From the NCBI RefSeq assembly GCF_000182565.1, contig NW_015971554.1, positions 1 to 64,000 on the forward strand: a stretch of 64,000 nucleotides of DNA, written 5' to 3'. The notes under the pieces were generated by a model, which saw only the letters and a list, made by a program, of their open reading frames with translations, did no database searches and was not told the origin of the DNA. The DNA is from Spizellomyces punctatus DAOM BR117 (taxonomy: Eukaryota > Chytridiomycota > Chytridiomycetes > Spizellomycetales > Spizellomycetaceae). A program made the position numbers and the translations under genes. Positions within the stretch are counted from its first letter, which is position 1. Each line of letters opens with the position of its first letter. Shown piece by piece: positions 23,201-35,100 of this stretch.

Positions 23201-24612
23201 AAGAATACCGAATGTCGGATTGTGGTAAGTATCAATGGCCTGATTACTGATGAGCGGAAATCTGAAGCCGTCGATCATGCAGTGCTGAGAATGGCTGCTT
23301 TTTGAAATATGCGAATCGACACAAGTGGGAAACTATGTTACCTGATCACGATTTATCCTGGCGAAAGCAGGTGCTGGAAATCTTCGAGTATTACACAGAG
23401 TAAGTTCGTGAGGATGCATTCACGATCTGTCTCCATGCACATAACCTATGTACTAGTCGAACACCAGGCTCTTATATAGAGCAGAAGGAGATAGGCATGG
23501 TATGGCATTATGGACACGCGGACATGAGTTTCGGTTCATGGCAGGCAGCCGAATGTCAAAATCATATTGAGCAAGCTCTGACAGCGTCCTATGCGATTCA
23601 TGCTTTGGCAAAGAAACGCAGCATTGAGGTGATGCCACGAAATGTAAACAAGGGGACCGTGATCCGTAGAGTGCTGGAGCATCACCAAGGGCGTGGCCCA
23701 TATCATCGTCGGATCAAGCGAGCACAATCAGCAATTTCGGGACAGGCTGTGGATTTGGCAGAGCGATCGCTGGACAAGCGACGCAGCTTTTCTGGAAGTA
23801 GCGCACATGACACCGACACAGAGAATACACAGGAACAAGGGGATGGTCATGTCGAAGACGGACATGGAGGAGAGACCGACAGCCAAGATGTGGCCCTGGC
23901 GCTGCCCACTCGCGAACGCGTAGACTTCATATTTTGTGTTGGCGATGATCGAGCGGACGAGTATATGTTTGAGTACCTGAGGCGGCTTGAGCTTCACTCG
24001 CACAAGAAGGAACTTGCCCGCGGCGGTGATCTGTCTGGTGATCTCTTTGGGGGTTTGGATGACATTCGAAGCATTGGGTCCTCGACTTTCCCTTCTCCAG
24101 CGTATCTCTCTGCGCCTTTCTTTTCAGACTTTAGCGAGCACAGAGTGGCCCAAAGTCCGTCCGAGCTACCGGTTTCCAACATATCCTTCAATGAATCCTC
24201 TCTTAGTGCGGATCTGCAAGGTAAAAGTGGGATGGACGCCCAAACGGAGGAAGAACAGGCGTTTGAGGACGGATTGTCTGGCTTGAGCCATTCACAATCT
24301 CTCTCTGGTCACACAAGCTTTACGGACGCATTTCCTACCATGTCCGACATGTCCTCTCTACCCTTTTCCCTTGAAATGCCATCGCATCGAGGGGTTACGA
24401 GCCCTCAGGCTTTACCTCTCAATTCATACACCACTCGACGGCGCCGCTGCGTGATAACAGCAACAGTAGGAAAAAAGAGCAGTGCGGCAAAGTGGTTCTT
24501 GACTGGACCGCAAGAGGTTCTTGGCTTGCTAGAACGGTTATTGGAGTGTGGCAAGGCCAAAGGGGGGAGGAGCACGGTGCCGGAAGGGGGAAGAGAGCTG
24601 CAGTCAGTGTGA
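20276..24612 (+). CDS. Trehalose synthase complex large subunit (TSL1/TPS3 type)
   Basis: A two-domain trehalose protein with an N-terminal glycosyltransferase-20 domain and a C-terminal HAD-type trehalose-6-phosphate phosphatase domain. The short N-terminus (MASASDSHP, then an acidic stretch) leads to VVSLFLPYTV, typical of fungal Tsl1/Tps3. GT20 signatures are WKPFHYQLPDYP, VWINDYHLMLVP, GFFLHIPFPSSEIFR and GVQLEDRVVSVMPIPIGIN. The UDP-glucose loop reads GRDKNDYVKGV, where active synthases have DRLDYxKG, so the catalytic Arg is Lys and this domain is probably regulatory. The phosphatase domain keeps LDQDGT (near 23035) and GDDRADE (near 23941), so phosphatase chemistry may persist. Long low-complexity inserts flank GDDRADE. 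There are more than ten short introns, and I did not resolve every junction. Confidence 0.9.
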
Positions 24613-24907
24613 GTTTTGTCTGTTGCGCGTTTTGTGACCTTGCATTTCGTACCTAGTGGGTCTGCTAGTGGCCAAGATGGTGATCCCATTTGATTTTGTA
24701 TTATGTTATGTATATCCTGATATGTGAGCTCGGAGAAGATGTATTTTGAAAACACGGACCCATATCTGCGTGTGGAGTTGTATTGTGTTTGGAAGTATTC
24801 ACACTTCCTCCTGTTTTAATCCACACATGCTGCAAACAAATCTACCGATCAAAAAATACAAGAAGTAGGCTACTGACGACCGTCACTCTCCCCTCCTTGT
24901 CCCTTGA

Positions 24908-26844
24908 CTAGTGAATAATTTCGCTCAGTAGAGCCTTGTCCGGGTTGAGCGCCTCAAAGAGATCGAAATCAAAAAACTTTTCATTAAACCACGGATACTT
25001 TGAATCGACGCCCTCCTTTGCCGCATTGTCTTTCATGAGCCGTTGAGCCATCTTGTCAATCGCAATGACGCTCAGAACTGTTTGTATGTACGCGTCAATC
25101 AGGTCGTCAACCCCGATACCGAGTTGATTAAAGTCTTTGCGGTCCATGAGGAGGAGACGTTGGGCTTCTGTTGTCCATTCATCGTCGACTTTGACGGAAA
25201 GATTGGTGCCAAGCATTTCCCAGGATGTTACTGATAACAATCGAGAATAAGGATGTGTTCAACCACGCGGTATAAATAATATTGGTTCTTACCATTGGGA
25301 TCATCTTCCAAATGTCTCAACAAGGGCTTTCGGGCCCTCCGAGCATAGCATGCGACAGGCTTGAAACCACAGGCATTGGCTGTGACCATCATGCGGAGAT
25401 CGCTGACAAAGGTATGGTTCTTTTTATTTGGGATGGTTCCAACATGGTAGAACCTTCCGGCTCGGGTGACACTGCTCCAAGATGCATTGCCGACGAGGGA
25501 CTGAACAATAAACTTGTCGTAAAAGTGGTCCGTTTCCATAAAGGCCTCCAGTTCCTTTTTGTTGGTTATAGTGTAGACGCCTTGACCTATAACAGAATGG
25601 GACCTGGCAATTAGATGGATGGAATTAAAGAGGGTGGGTTGATGATTTTCCTTCACCTGCATTTGAGTAGGGGACTTTGATGACGGCGTGTCCGCCCATA
25701 CTATCCAGCCAAAGCGGTATTTCGCTCTTTGATACATTGCGAATAGTTTCTGGCATGCGGACGGCGAGCCCGGTCCCAGCCAACTCAGAGTTGAGGAAAT
25801 CATACGCGCGAGCGGCCATCATCTTGTTTCGGCCGCCAGCAAGACAGGACACGACCTATTGCTCGTGTCAGCTTGTGCATATTAGCCCAAAATTCAGATA
25901 CAGGAGGGCTCACACTGTTGAGGACGATGGTTTTCGCATTGATAGGGAAGCGATTCCAGGGTTTTTGCGTTACATAGCGGAAGCACGCGCGGATTGGATG
26001 CCATTCTGGTGGAAAGAATTACGAGGGATTAATGGACTTTTGACCATGTACACCAAACGCATGCTTAAAGCTTGCCTTTTTTGTCATCGCGAATGTACAT
26101 AATGCCATCTTCCCATTTGACTGGAGGATCTGGGTCCTCCAAATAGTATTCTGCGATCCAGACGCGTTCCCCAGTTGACTCTGCCATGACAGCAGCATAT
26201 CCGCTTGCTTCCATCATGTTTTTGTCACAGACGACAGCGAGGTCTCCTAGAGATTTGTCTGCTTGCAGAATCAATTCTTTGAAAGTGAGGTCGATTACGA
26301 CGCCGTAACCGCCGTGCTCTTCAGGGTCGGACAAAAGTGGCATGGATTTCTGACCGGACGGGCATGAATTCGTTTCAACAATGATCATTTGCCGGTGCCC
26401 GCTTGCGGTTGTTACGTTAAACAAGTCTGAGCCGGCCCATAGAAAATACTTTGGCTTGTATGCAAGGAGCTCTTTGAGAGCGGCAATGTTGACTTGGGGA
26501 TTGAGATGGGTATATCGAGCTAGAATGCGCTCGTTGCCGAGGGTAAAGAATGAAGCGACGAGAGGATGAATGTTTGCGTTGAGGACTCGAGGATAAAAGT
26601 GGCGCTCTGGTTCAAAGTCGCCTGTATTTACAGGACGGGCGTCGAGGCCTGTTTTCTTCTTTTTTGGTTTTGGGGGTTCGGCCCCAGGAACTATTTTTCC
26701 ATTTACCTCTTCAGAATCGGATACGATGCTTGAAGAGCTGTTTGGAGGGCTTGGAGACTTGCTTCCGTTTACCGGGGGAGCGACTTCAGAAAAGCTGAAT
26801 TCCCCAGCGTCCATGGAAGGAGATGCGAGCGGCGACCGTTCCAT
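24908..26844 (-). CDS. Conserved ATP-grasp-like protein of unknown function
   Basis: Five exons: 26844-26076, 26005-25914, 25855-25657, 25586-25293 and 25230-24908; 1,677 nt, 558 aa, frame closed. A Ser/Pro-rich, disordered N-terminus (about 75 residues) precedes a conserved core: [99 protein letters not shown] and [15 protein letters not shown] recognise this as a protein family conserved in fungi but without a known role. The [12 protein letters not shown] segment resembles the Gly-rich nucleotide-binding loop of ATP-grasp enzymes, hence the tentative label. The first intron (26075-26006) begins with GC. It converges on the trehalose gene. Confidence 0.85.
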
Positions 26845-27494
26845 TATCGTTCAGTGTCGTGAAAAGTGCTGAAATGCCGGGGGGAAAAGACGAGAGCCAG
26901 AAGAATGGGGGCTTTAAAAACACAAAATGCCAGAGCGATAAACAACACCAAAGGGAAGGGAGGGGGGGGACAAGCGCTTTGGAAACGCGTCCAACCGACC
27001 TGTACACGTGTTTGACGCGTCGTTGGTTTTTGGGCTCTCCATTCAATTGGACTTGGCATTTGAAGAGTTTTGGGGAGGGAGGTTTTCAGCTGTCAACGAT
27101 ACGCCATTTGCAAAGAGTTTATGTTATGGACAAAACAGTTCATCGACAACCAGTGATGGAATATTCAATACACAGCGCAGGAACGCCCCACTTTTCGATC
27201 CTCTTCAGTCGGGTACCCGCGCACTTGGGTTCCATCATGGGCCACATTCCCTCAGAATACGCCGAAATAGGCGCACACATACGTATTACCTTAACGGACA
27301 AGGAACACGAGATCACTTGACGTTTTTGCCTGGATTGTTGTTCCCCCAGTTAACGTCGCTCCGGAGGACCGGAGGGCCTTCCAGGGGCGTTGATGGCCAG
27401 GAACTGATCACGTAACACATTTTTATCACGTGACTCGAGGGCAGGTTACGAACAAAGATCTTTTCGTGTGTCGCTTCTTTGTTGGACTGTAATC
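26845..27494. promoter_or_regulatory. Divergent intergenic region with ACGCGT and CACGTG sites
   Basis: 650 bp between two divergent starts. It holds two ACGCGT hexamers (26985-26990, 27015-27020; the core of MBF-type sites in other fungi), CACGTG at 27005-27010, and a TCACGTGA palindrome at 27426-27433, about 60 bp before the right-hand start. Function is inferred only from motif identity. Confidence 0.35.
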
Positions 27495-28040
27495 ATGGGC
27501 AAAGAAGGCGATGCATCACTTCGAGAGACGTTGCGGGAACGAGTGGAAGAGGTAAAGACAAAGTTGTCTTCAAAGCTGGAGCAAAAAGGGTTGAAGGGAG
27601 GACCTCCCGCTCACCCCTCAGAATGCCGCGCTGCATGTGGAAAGCTTCTCCACACAATCTTTTTCGGTTCCCCCTCTCCTCCTCCCGCTCTCTTGGTCGC
27701 AGAGGAGGAGGAAGAGGAGGGTTTTACATTCAAAGTCACCCCCAAAGGGGAGATTCAAATCAGAGGCTCGCCCTTCCAGGCCATGACCCGTCCATTCATT
27801 AGTGGAGTCGAGCAGCTGGTCACGTCTGTCACTTCAAACTTACAAGACGCCTGTGAAGCTGCCTGCACCCACCCCGAATTTGGTCCAAAGCTCTTTCCCG
27901 CAAACATCACTCGTTGCTTGGCCGATGCACAGACGCCTTCGCAAGTTCAAAAGTGCGTTCCAAACCTGGATCAGTTCCTTGAATTTGCCATGATTGCGGA
28001 AGAAATCAGTGGATTGGAGAGGCGTGTCGATGAGCTGTAA
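27495..28040 (+). CDS. Intronless protein of unknown function, Cys-pair motifs
   Basis: Starts at ATG 27495 and encodes 181 residues in one exon. The N-terminus is a charged helix (SLRETLRERVEEVKTKLSS). It has two CX3C pairs (CRAAC, CEAAC) and a later pair (RCLADAQ...VQKC), plus a run of six Glu. There is no signal peptide or membrane segment. I do not recognise the family. Intact length, lack of introns and its place between two real genes support a gene. The cysteine pairs might bind metal or form disulfides, which I cannot decide from sequence alone. Confidence 0.65.
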   Translation: MGKEGDASLRETLRERVEEVKTKLSSKLEQKGLKGGPPAHPSECRAACGKLLHTIFFGSPSPPPALLVAEEEEEEGFTFKVTPKGEIQIRGSPFQAMTRPFISGVEQLVTSVTSNLQDACEAACTHPEFGPKLFPANITRCLADAQTPSQVQKCVPNLDQFLEFAMIAEEISGLERRVDEL

Positions 28041-28326
28041 ACCGTTACTGGGAAATCGTCGAATTGGATTGCTTCATTGTATATATCATCATTTATGTAG
28101 TCTGTACTTTAGGCTAGAGCTCATGCGATACCCTTGTATTAAAAAGAGGCATTTCATCTCGTTTGTACATTGCATGGATCTCCGTACACATTCGTATTCA
28201 GTCAAACACGGAACAGGTACCGCAGTCGCCATGAGTGTCCAAACATTCGCAGCAGGTGAAAACAGGTAGAACAATTATATTGTGGACCCTCACGCAACTC
28301 CCGTCCCTCCATACAAGGCATTCCCC

Positions 28327-28869
28327 TTAGTGGGCACGACGAGACTCGGCAATGACGTTGGACATCTCTTCGACCTTGCGCTTGGCACGGCCAAAGGTAC
28401 CGAGCTACAGAAAAGAATTTCATACAAATAAATTTCAACGTCGCCACAACAGAATTCCGCCAAACTGCTGTGCTACATACCCTCCTCTTTGCCAACTTTC
28501 TTGCACGCTTGTCGGCAGAGTTCTTGAGCAATTCCATAATGCGTTTTTCGTAGGGAGAGTATCCGGCAACCTCACGGACGAGGTCACGGACAAACTTTGT
28601 GCGTTTGGCGAGCACCTACAAGTGGGACGAGAGAACTCGTCAGACATGGTCTCTTTTCTGCGACCGATACCCTCCCCATATCCGTTGATTCCGCCGAGAG
28701 CGACGCCCCGCACCACCAGTTCCCAACAATCTTTCCACCGCCCCGTGCCGTCATCTCCCAAAATGCTTACCCCCTTGCGGTTAACGGGCTTGGCCTTGAG
28801 TTCACGCTTGGTGGTGACGTGACCCTTGTTGATGCCAGTGGCAATTCCGGACTTGGGTGTTGGTGCCAT
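28327..28869 (-). CDS. RPL36: 60S ribosomal protein eL36
   Basis: Three exons: 28869-28771, 28615-28481 and 28404-28327; 312 nt, 103 aa, the normal size for eL36. Signatures are [57 protein letters not shown] and a C-terminus ending AESRRAH. It is a structural protein of the large ribosomal subunit. Intron 1 is 155 nt and intron 2 is 76 nt. It shares a 328-bp divergent promoter with the TFIIIC gene. Confidence 0.96.
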
Positions 28870-29197
28870 CCTTGTGATCGTGTCCCAGGAACTTCGCAAA
28901 GAGGAAGAACAAGAGGGCGAATGCAGGGAAAGAAGCCTTGGCTGTCGGGGCGAATTCGTCGCTCAAAAACCACAGCGAAAAGAAAATTGCATCACGTGGA
29001 CGGGTCACATGACAGTGACGGTTTCGATTCTCGCTTGAGGCAATTCACAAGTTCTGGTCAAGGGTTTCTTGTTCAACTTACACCATTCTTGAAGCGACAT
29101 TTAGAATTACTCCATTGGCAGATTGTACTCACGCACTGACTTGAATCACACGCCAGTGGTGACTTTGTGAGGTTGCCGTTCTTCAATGCCGCCTGGT
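28870..29197. promoter_or_regulatory. Shared promoter of eL36 and TFIIIC subunit genes
   Basis: 328 bp between divergent start codons, containing TCACGTGG at 28992-28999. The pairing of a ribosomal protein gene with a Pol III factor gene would allow joint growth control; that is an inference. Confidence 0.45.
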
Positions 29198-32100
29198 ATG
29201 GACGACCTTTTAAAGATCGTCCTGGAGGAAGTGGCTTTGGAAGAGAGCCAAGGTTGGTTATAAACTCGCAAAGGATAAATCTCGTATCATTGATCATATC
29301 CTTGGAAGCAACAGTTAAAAGTGCATTGTTAGTTGGGGGGTATCGTTGATACGCCAAGAAAGACTGTGGATGCACGCACCAAGAGGAGAGCCTTGTTGGT
29401 GGAAGGTGCGAGGTTCGGGTCTCGGTGGGAACACTCCCCGATGGAAAGCACTCAGTGTCTTTCTTGCCTAAACTCTTGTCGCTGTCGCGTTAATTCTAGA
29501 GAAAATCCTGTTAAAAATAGCTCTATCGACGAACTAACCTATCCTGTACCAGGTTGCACACCCGAAAGACTGTGGAGCTTACTGGAGGAACGCCGTAGCA
29601 AAGATCAAAACGCAGAAGACGACACCGATGACGATGCTTTGGAGCTGAGAAGAATGGCCGGAAATGGTAGGGATGCATGTTGTTTTCTCTAATAAGTGAT
29701 CGTTTTCTAATTCGCATATTCTGACCACATATTCTCACATTAGCAGATTCGATCAGGAGATATGTGCAGCTGGACAGCCACATGAAAGAATATTTATGGT
29801 CTTTTATAATATCCGTGGACGATATACGGTGTGTAAATCGGCAGGTTGGTAATGTCCATTCAGTGGCAACGCCGAAAAGCGCAAAGAAGGGCAAAGGAAA
29901 ACGAAAATCAGAACAGGTGTGTGCTGTCTTAGGCTCTAGGAACGCTTCACGCTTTTGCTTCAAACAGCCTAACATTGCTACAGGAGCCCGCCGAATCGAC
30001 CCTTGATGTGGATAATACCACTCCAATCCCTACGAATGAGTTGACATCCATGTCGTTGCGACAAGCTTTAGAAAAGTATGGCGATGGATTGCACATTGTC
30101 GCAAGCGAGGAAGTCCGGCGGATTGCAATTCTTGGCCATTATGACGTTAGTAGCATGCGCTTTTTTTGGTCCCTTGGGCAGAAGAGTTCATCTCATGCGA
30201 TTACGGCGTAGCCAACCGTGAAACTCAGCGCAGCATTATTTGCGACGCTTTCCCTGATTGCAAAGTGTCGAAGTGCCGGCATCACGCAAATGGAGCTTTC
30301 AAAAGTTCTACATTACGATCCTCGGTCGTTGTTCCACTACATCAAAGTGCTGGGGGAGATGAAATTTATGTAAGATCATGTATCTGACAGGGAGACATAT
30401 GATTGGTTACTTACCCTTTGTCAGTGTCAAGTTTCCTCTTGTAACAAAAGGCACCTACACCAACCTTTGTATCCACAAACGGTTTGCGGATCAAAATAAT
30501 ACATACCAAGAGTACAAAAAGCGAACTGAACAGATGGTGGGACCCGCCAAGATCGAAGGCCTTGACTCTGCCGTTGCCAATAGTACCATATGCAAATATA
30601 ATCCCCAGACGGCGGTTAGTCACTCAGCTGGACACAACGCAGTCTCATATCACAGCGAGCTCGTTAAGGAACAAATCACTACGTTGCTCAGGGCAGCCAA
30701 GAACCACGTCATGGTCGTTCAGGATTTAATGCAGGCACTGGTATGCTGACAGAATACAACAATCTGAGGAAACAATCATGGTGATCGACTCTTTTGCAGA
30801 AACTCGATACTAGTAAAAGCCGCTTTGAGCGTAAATGGTTTAACCGCCTTATCGAAACACTCGTCAAGGGCGGATTCCTTGAACGCGTTAATGTACCCCG
30901 GAGACGAGATGGATGGGAATGCAAGGGTCATGATCGATGCGTCCGCCTCTTGAAAATGTATTTGCCATCCGGCGGTGTCAATATTGGACTTGATTTGCCC
31001 TCGAGAACGTCATTGCAGTATCAGTCGAAACAGCAGACGGCAGATCCTGAAAGAGATATCATTATGGGTGAAGGAGGAGTTTTGGCTGATCTACCATTTG
31101 AGTGGCAAGTGTATCGTCTTATTGCACTCTCTGGCAAAAAGGGTGTTACGGCAGGGGTATGCATATCATATCTTGTACATACCTTCTCGGTTTGTTAATC
31201 TGATCTCTTTGACCAGGTCGTTCAACGCTCGTTAAATAACGTCGGTAGCCGTTTATTGAATAAAATCTTGACGAAGCTGTTAAAACCTCCGGATGCCCCA
31301 GTGACTTCCATTGGGGCCAATCGAGTTGCCGAATTTGTTGGCCGCGAGCGTCGGTACCGGTACTACTCTTCAGAAGCGTACAACCATATGATGGGACATA
31401 CCGAACAAGCTGCTGAGCTGGGCTTGCTAGAGAAAATGGTGGCATCTGGTGGTCAAGGTGAGACACGGAGCACGCCCAACTCGAAGGGGCCTCCGGAGAA
31501 GAAGAGACGATTGGTGAATGCGAGTACTGCAAATACTGTGGAATCGGCGCCTGAGCAGCTAGCAGGTGAGATTTGCATGACTATGACGATCGTCCCATGT
31601 GTGCTTACCGTTGCACGCTGCTCAGATGGGAGCCGCAACTCCAACACGGCCGATTGCTTATCATCGCTCGGAGACGTAAGTTTGCATCGTATTCGTTGTA
31701 GTTCTTGCGCTGTGCCCTATTAATGCTTCACAGGTCATTTGCACCCTCTGCTACAAGAGTGACAATGAAGATCAGATACTGCTGTGTCATCATTGCAAAT
31801 CGGGAATTCACACATACTGCCACAACCCACCGTTGACCGCGATACCGCAAGGAGACTTTTTCTGCAGCTCAACATGTAGAAAAAGCGTGAAACCGACTGG
31901 AGAACAGGGATCCGCTACCCAATCCTCACAATTTGATCCTATGGACGTTGACTCTTCCACTGGTCAGTGCAGTTGTGACAGCATGTTGATTGTAGCACTG
32001 TTTTTGATGGTTGTGACTGGACAGAGCAACAAAGTGTGACACAGCCCCTGCCTGTGTCGCCGATAGCAAGGTCTAAAACCGCAATAAGTACACCAACGAC

Positions 32101-35100
32101 CACCGCCATACCATCAGGTATTCTGCGTTGAAAAGTATTCAATGGCGTGGCATATTTGACCAAGGATATTATTAACAGGCGCAACCACTCCTGGCTCTGG
32201 CCTATACAACCGCACATCGATCACTGCGGTCCGTCGTCGCAACCATTTGTTACAGCTGGTTGAGGACAAGAAGATTCTTGAAGTTGGACATTTGTTAGTG
32301 AAGGCGTACCAGGATCTAGTGTCGTCACAGCAAGACGGATCCACTCCTGTTCACACTGTTGACAAAAAGACCTTGGTCCGGACCGCAAAGGCCATGGAGG
32401 CGGATGGGTTACTTAAGATTCACACTATCACGCTACCTCAGATGAACGGCGGATATAGTAGCAAGATGCTATTCCTCCACCGGTCGCTGGAGCCAACAGA
32501 TAACAGAGTTCAAGAGTACATTGCTATGATGCACGATCGTCATGTGTTACTAGGCGGCAAGTATAAACCCGCCAAAGTTGAGATCGAGGATCTTGAGGTT
32601 GAGCGATTGGAAGATCTTCACAAACGGGCCATGATTGAAAAGGAATATAGTCGATCAGCGACGCCAACAATGTGGGGGCAAGTTGGGGTCTTCAGAGGGG
32701 TGAATGGAGACGAGCTGGCGCATATGGCTAATACCCTTGGTTCTGGCGGGTCCCACATCATGGAAGGGATTCAGAATTCACAGACCCGAGTATCAAGTCC
32801 TGCGGTTGGAGCTGGTACCCACGTGTCGCCAAATAACGAGATCGATGTCAAAACACCAACGGGCCAGAGTCTGGACTTGCAAAGGCAAACCGAATCCAAG
32901 AAAAAACTGCCAGGCAGCCAAGATCCCGATTCGGATCAGTTTTGGCTCAACGTTGCACAACACTATGGATATATCAACGCGAAGATGCTACGTGCAAGAT
33001 ACCTTCACGAATGGCTGTGGAACCGGGTGTTAGATAGGAAAGATCAGTCTGAGCGCACACCTGCGTCCATTTCCGGAGGTCCGTATAAGAATGGGGGTAT
33101 ATTCCAGGCCGCAATGCTGTTCCGTGAGTTGTCCTTTGACATGTTTCTGAAAATTGTTGGACAAACCGTGGCAAGTCCGGTTGTCGATGAATTTATGCGG
33201 CGTCCGGATTATGCAGATGTGAAGATTGGGGACCTGCCACCTGCCTTACGCACTGTGGTATTTGGAGGGAAGACCCGATACCGGCGATCACTTAAGCAAA
33301 TACTGGATATTTTAGAGGCCCTACACATTGTAATGCCCATGCCTCGCCTTGACGAAAACGGCAAGTACGTACATGCAGGTCTTGGAGACGAAAGGGCGAG
33401 TATTGCTGCGATGGCCGCTGACTATCTCCATCCCGTGTATCGGCTGGAATGGAGAGTACCACTGTATGACTGGGGAGCAGATGATCAACGGCTGTTGCGG
33501 CATTATACGATTGAAAGTTTGGAGGATTTAAAGCAGTATTGGTTCCAATTGGAGTTTACTTGTTCACGAAAGGATACGCAACGGATCCAGCGGTGGAGAG
33601 CTTACGAGGAGGGACAAACTGAGGAATCGTTGGAGCAGCACGACAATGGCCCCATTGACCTCACCACTGAAGAGAATTATTCCTTAAAAGTTCGCTCTGA
33701 GCGTCCAGGTTATTTGATGAAGGATAGTCATCCACTCGCTCATTTGAATAACGTGCGCAATTGGCACACTACTTTCCCCTATTCCGCACATCAAAGAAAT
33801 ATTCTTGAGTCGCACGTGGATCGCAGAACAGGTGAAACCCCTCTTGACAATGACCTCTTGTGCAGGCAGCTCGCCGAGGATACCGGACTCGGCATCGCCA
33901 GAGTAAAGTATTACTTTAAGCGAGCGGAGGATATGTATCAAGCCAAGGTTGCACTTCAACAACAGGCTCGGGAGAAGAGAAAGTTAACGCTTGAAAAGAG
34001 GCGCCAGGAGCTTGGTGTAGGGCGATATGCTGTTGGCATAAGACCGAGATCTTTGAAGACCGGGAGAATTACTAGAGCGGCTCGCGCCACATTTGACCAC
34101 GAAGGGCAGGAGGAAGCGGGCGGCAAAGAGCAAGTCCAACGTGCTGGGCGCAAAGTGCGAGAGGTCCTCCAACGACAGCGTGAAAGCCGGGTTCCAGGAC
34201 GCAGATCTTTCCGTGCCGGTGCAGGAAATGGCCCAGCTGCCGGCAGAGGGCCTGTTGTTGCCGTTGCCTCGGGTCTGGAGGAACTGAATGAGGAAAACAT
34301 CCCGGTTATTGCTGACGAAGATCGTTTCCAAACTCAGTATCAACAAGTCGCCAAACGAGTACGGCCCAATTGGACTGCGCAAGATGACGAAACGCTTCTT
34401 CATGCATATGCAATTATGCATAATCGATCAGGCCCCCGCTTCCAGTGGATACCGCTTGCAGCTCTCTTTGAAGGCAGCGACCTGTCAGCCAGGAAGGGCA
34501 GCAGAATGACTGAGCTGTGTCGCCGGAGGATGAACGTTCTTCTGAAATCCCCAGTCACACAAGACCGGTTGAATAATTTGACTTCTCAGTGGCCTGCGAT
34601 TCTCGCGAAAGGTGTTGCGGAGAACAAGCTGGAAGCACAGGAAAATGTGGATATCCAGAACCTCAACCTGGCTCCCATGATTGAATACTTCATCACAACC
34701 AATGCAGCCTTGGCCAAGTATGTATATGGGCGTATTCAGACATGACTTGAGTTCTAAAAATTACTCAATAAATCCCGAGCAGGTCAAAAACGGACTCCGC
34801 ACCGTTGATACCACTTCCTTCGACTTCTCAAGAGCTCGAAAGGTTCTTTGTCGTGAAAAATAAACTAAGCCGGAGTATCCAGGCGCTGACGGATCTGGAG
34901 GATGAGCTGGATGAACGATACAGCTCGCGAAGCAAAATGTCTGTTTTGTACGCCAGGTCACTGACAGGGTTGCTTACGAATGAAGATCAAGTTGATTTTG
35001 CTGTGTCCTCTGACCCGACATGTGAGCAAGTAGAGGAGAATGTGGTCAAGGCTGTCATCAAGGTAATTGCATAGCACTCTCAAATCTTTGTATTGTTTCT

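Noticed and set aside
26823-27415. Plus-strand open frames between the ATP-grasp-like and orphan genes
   Set aside because: Low-complexity, without family resemblance, and placed in a divergent promoter region.
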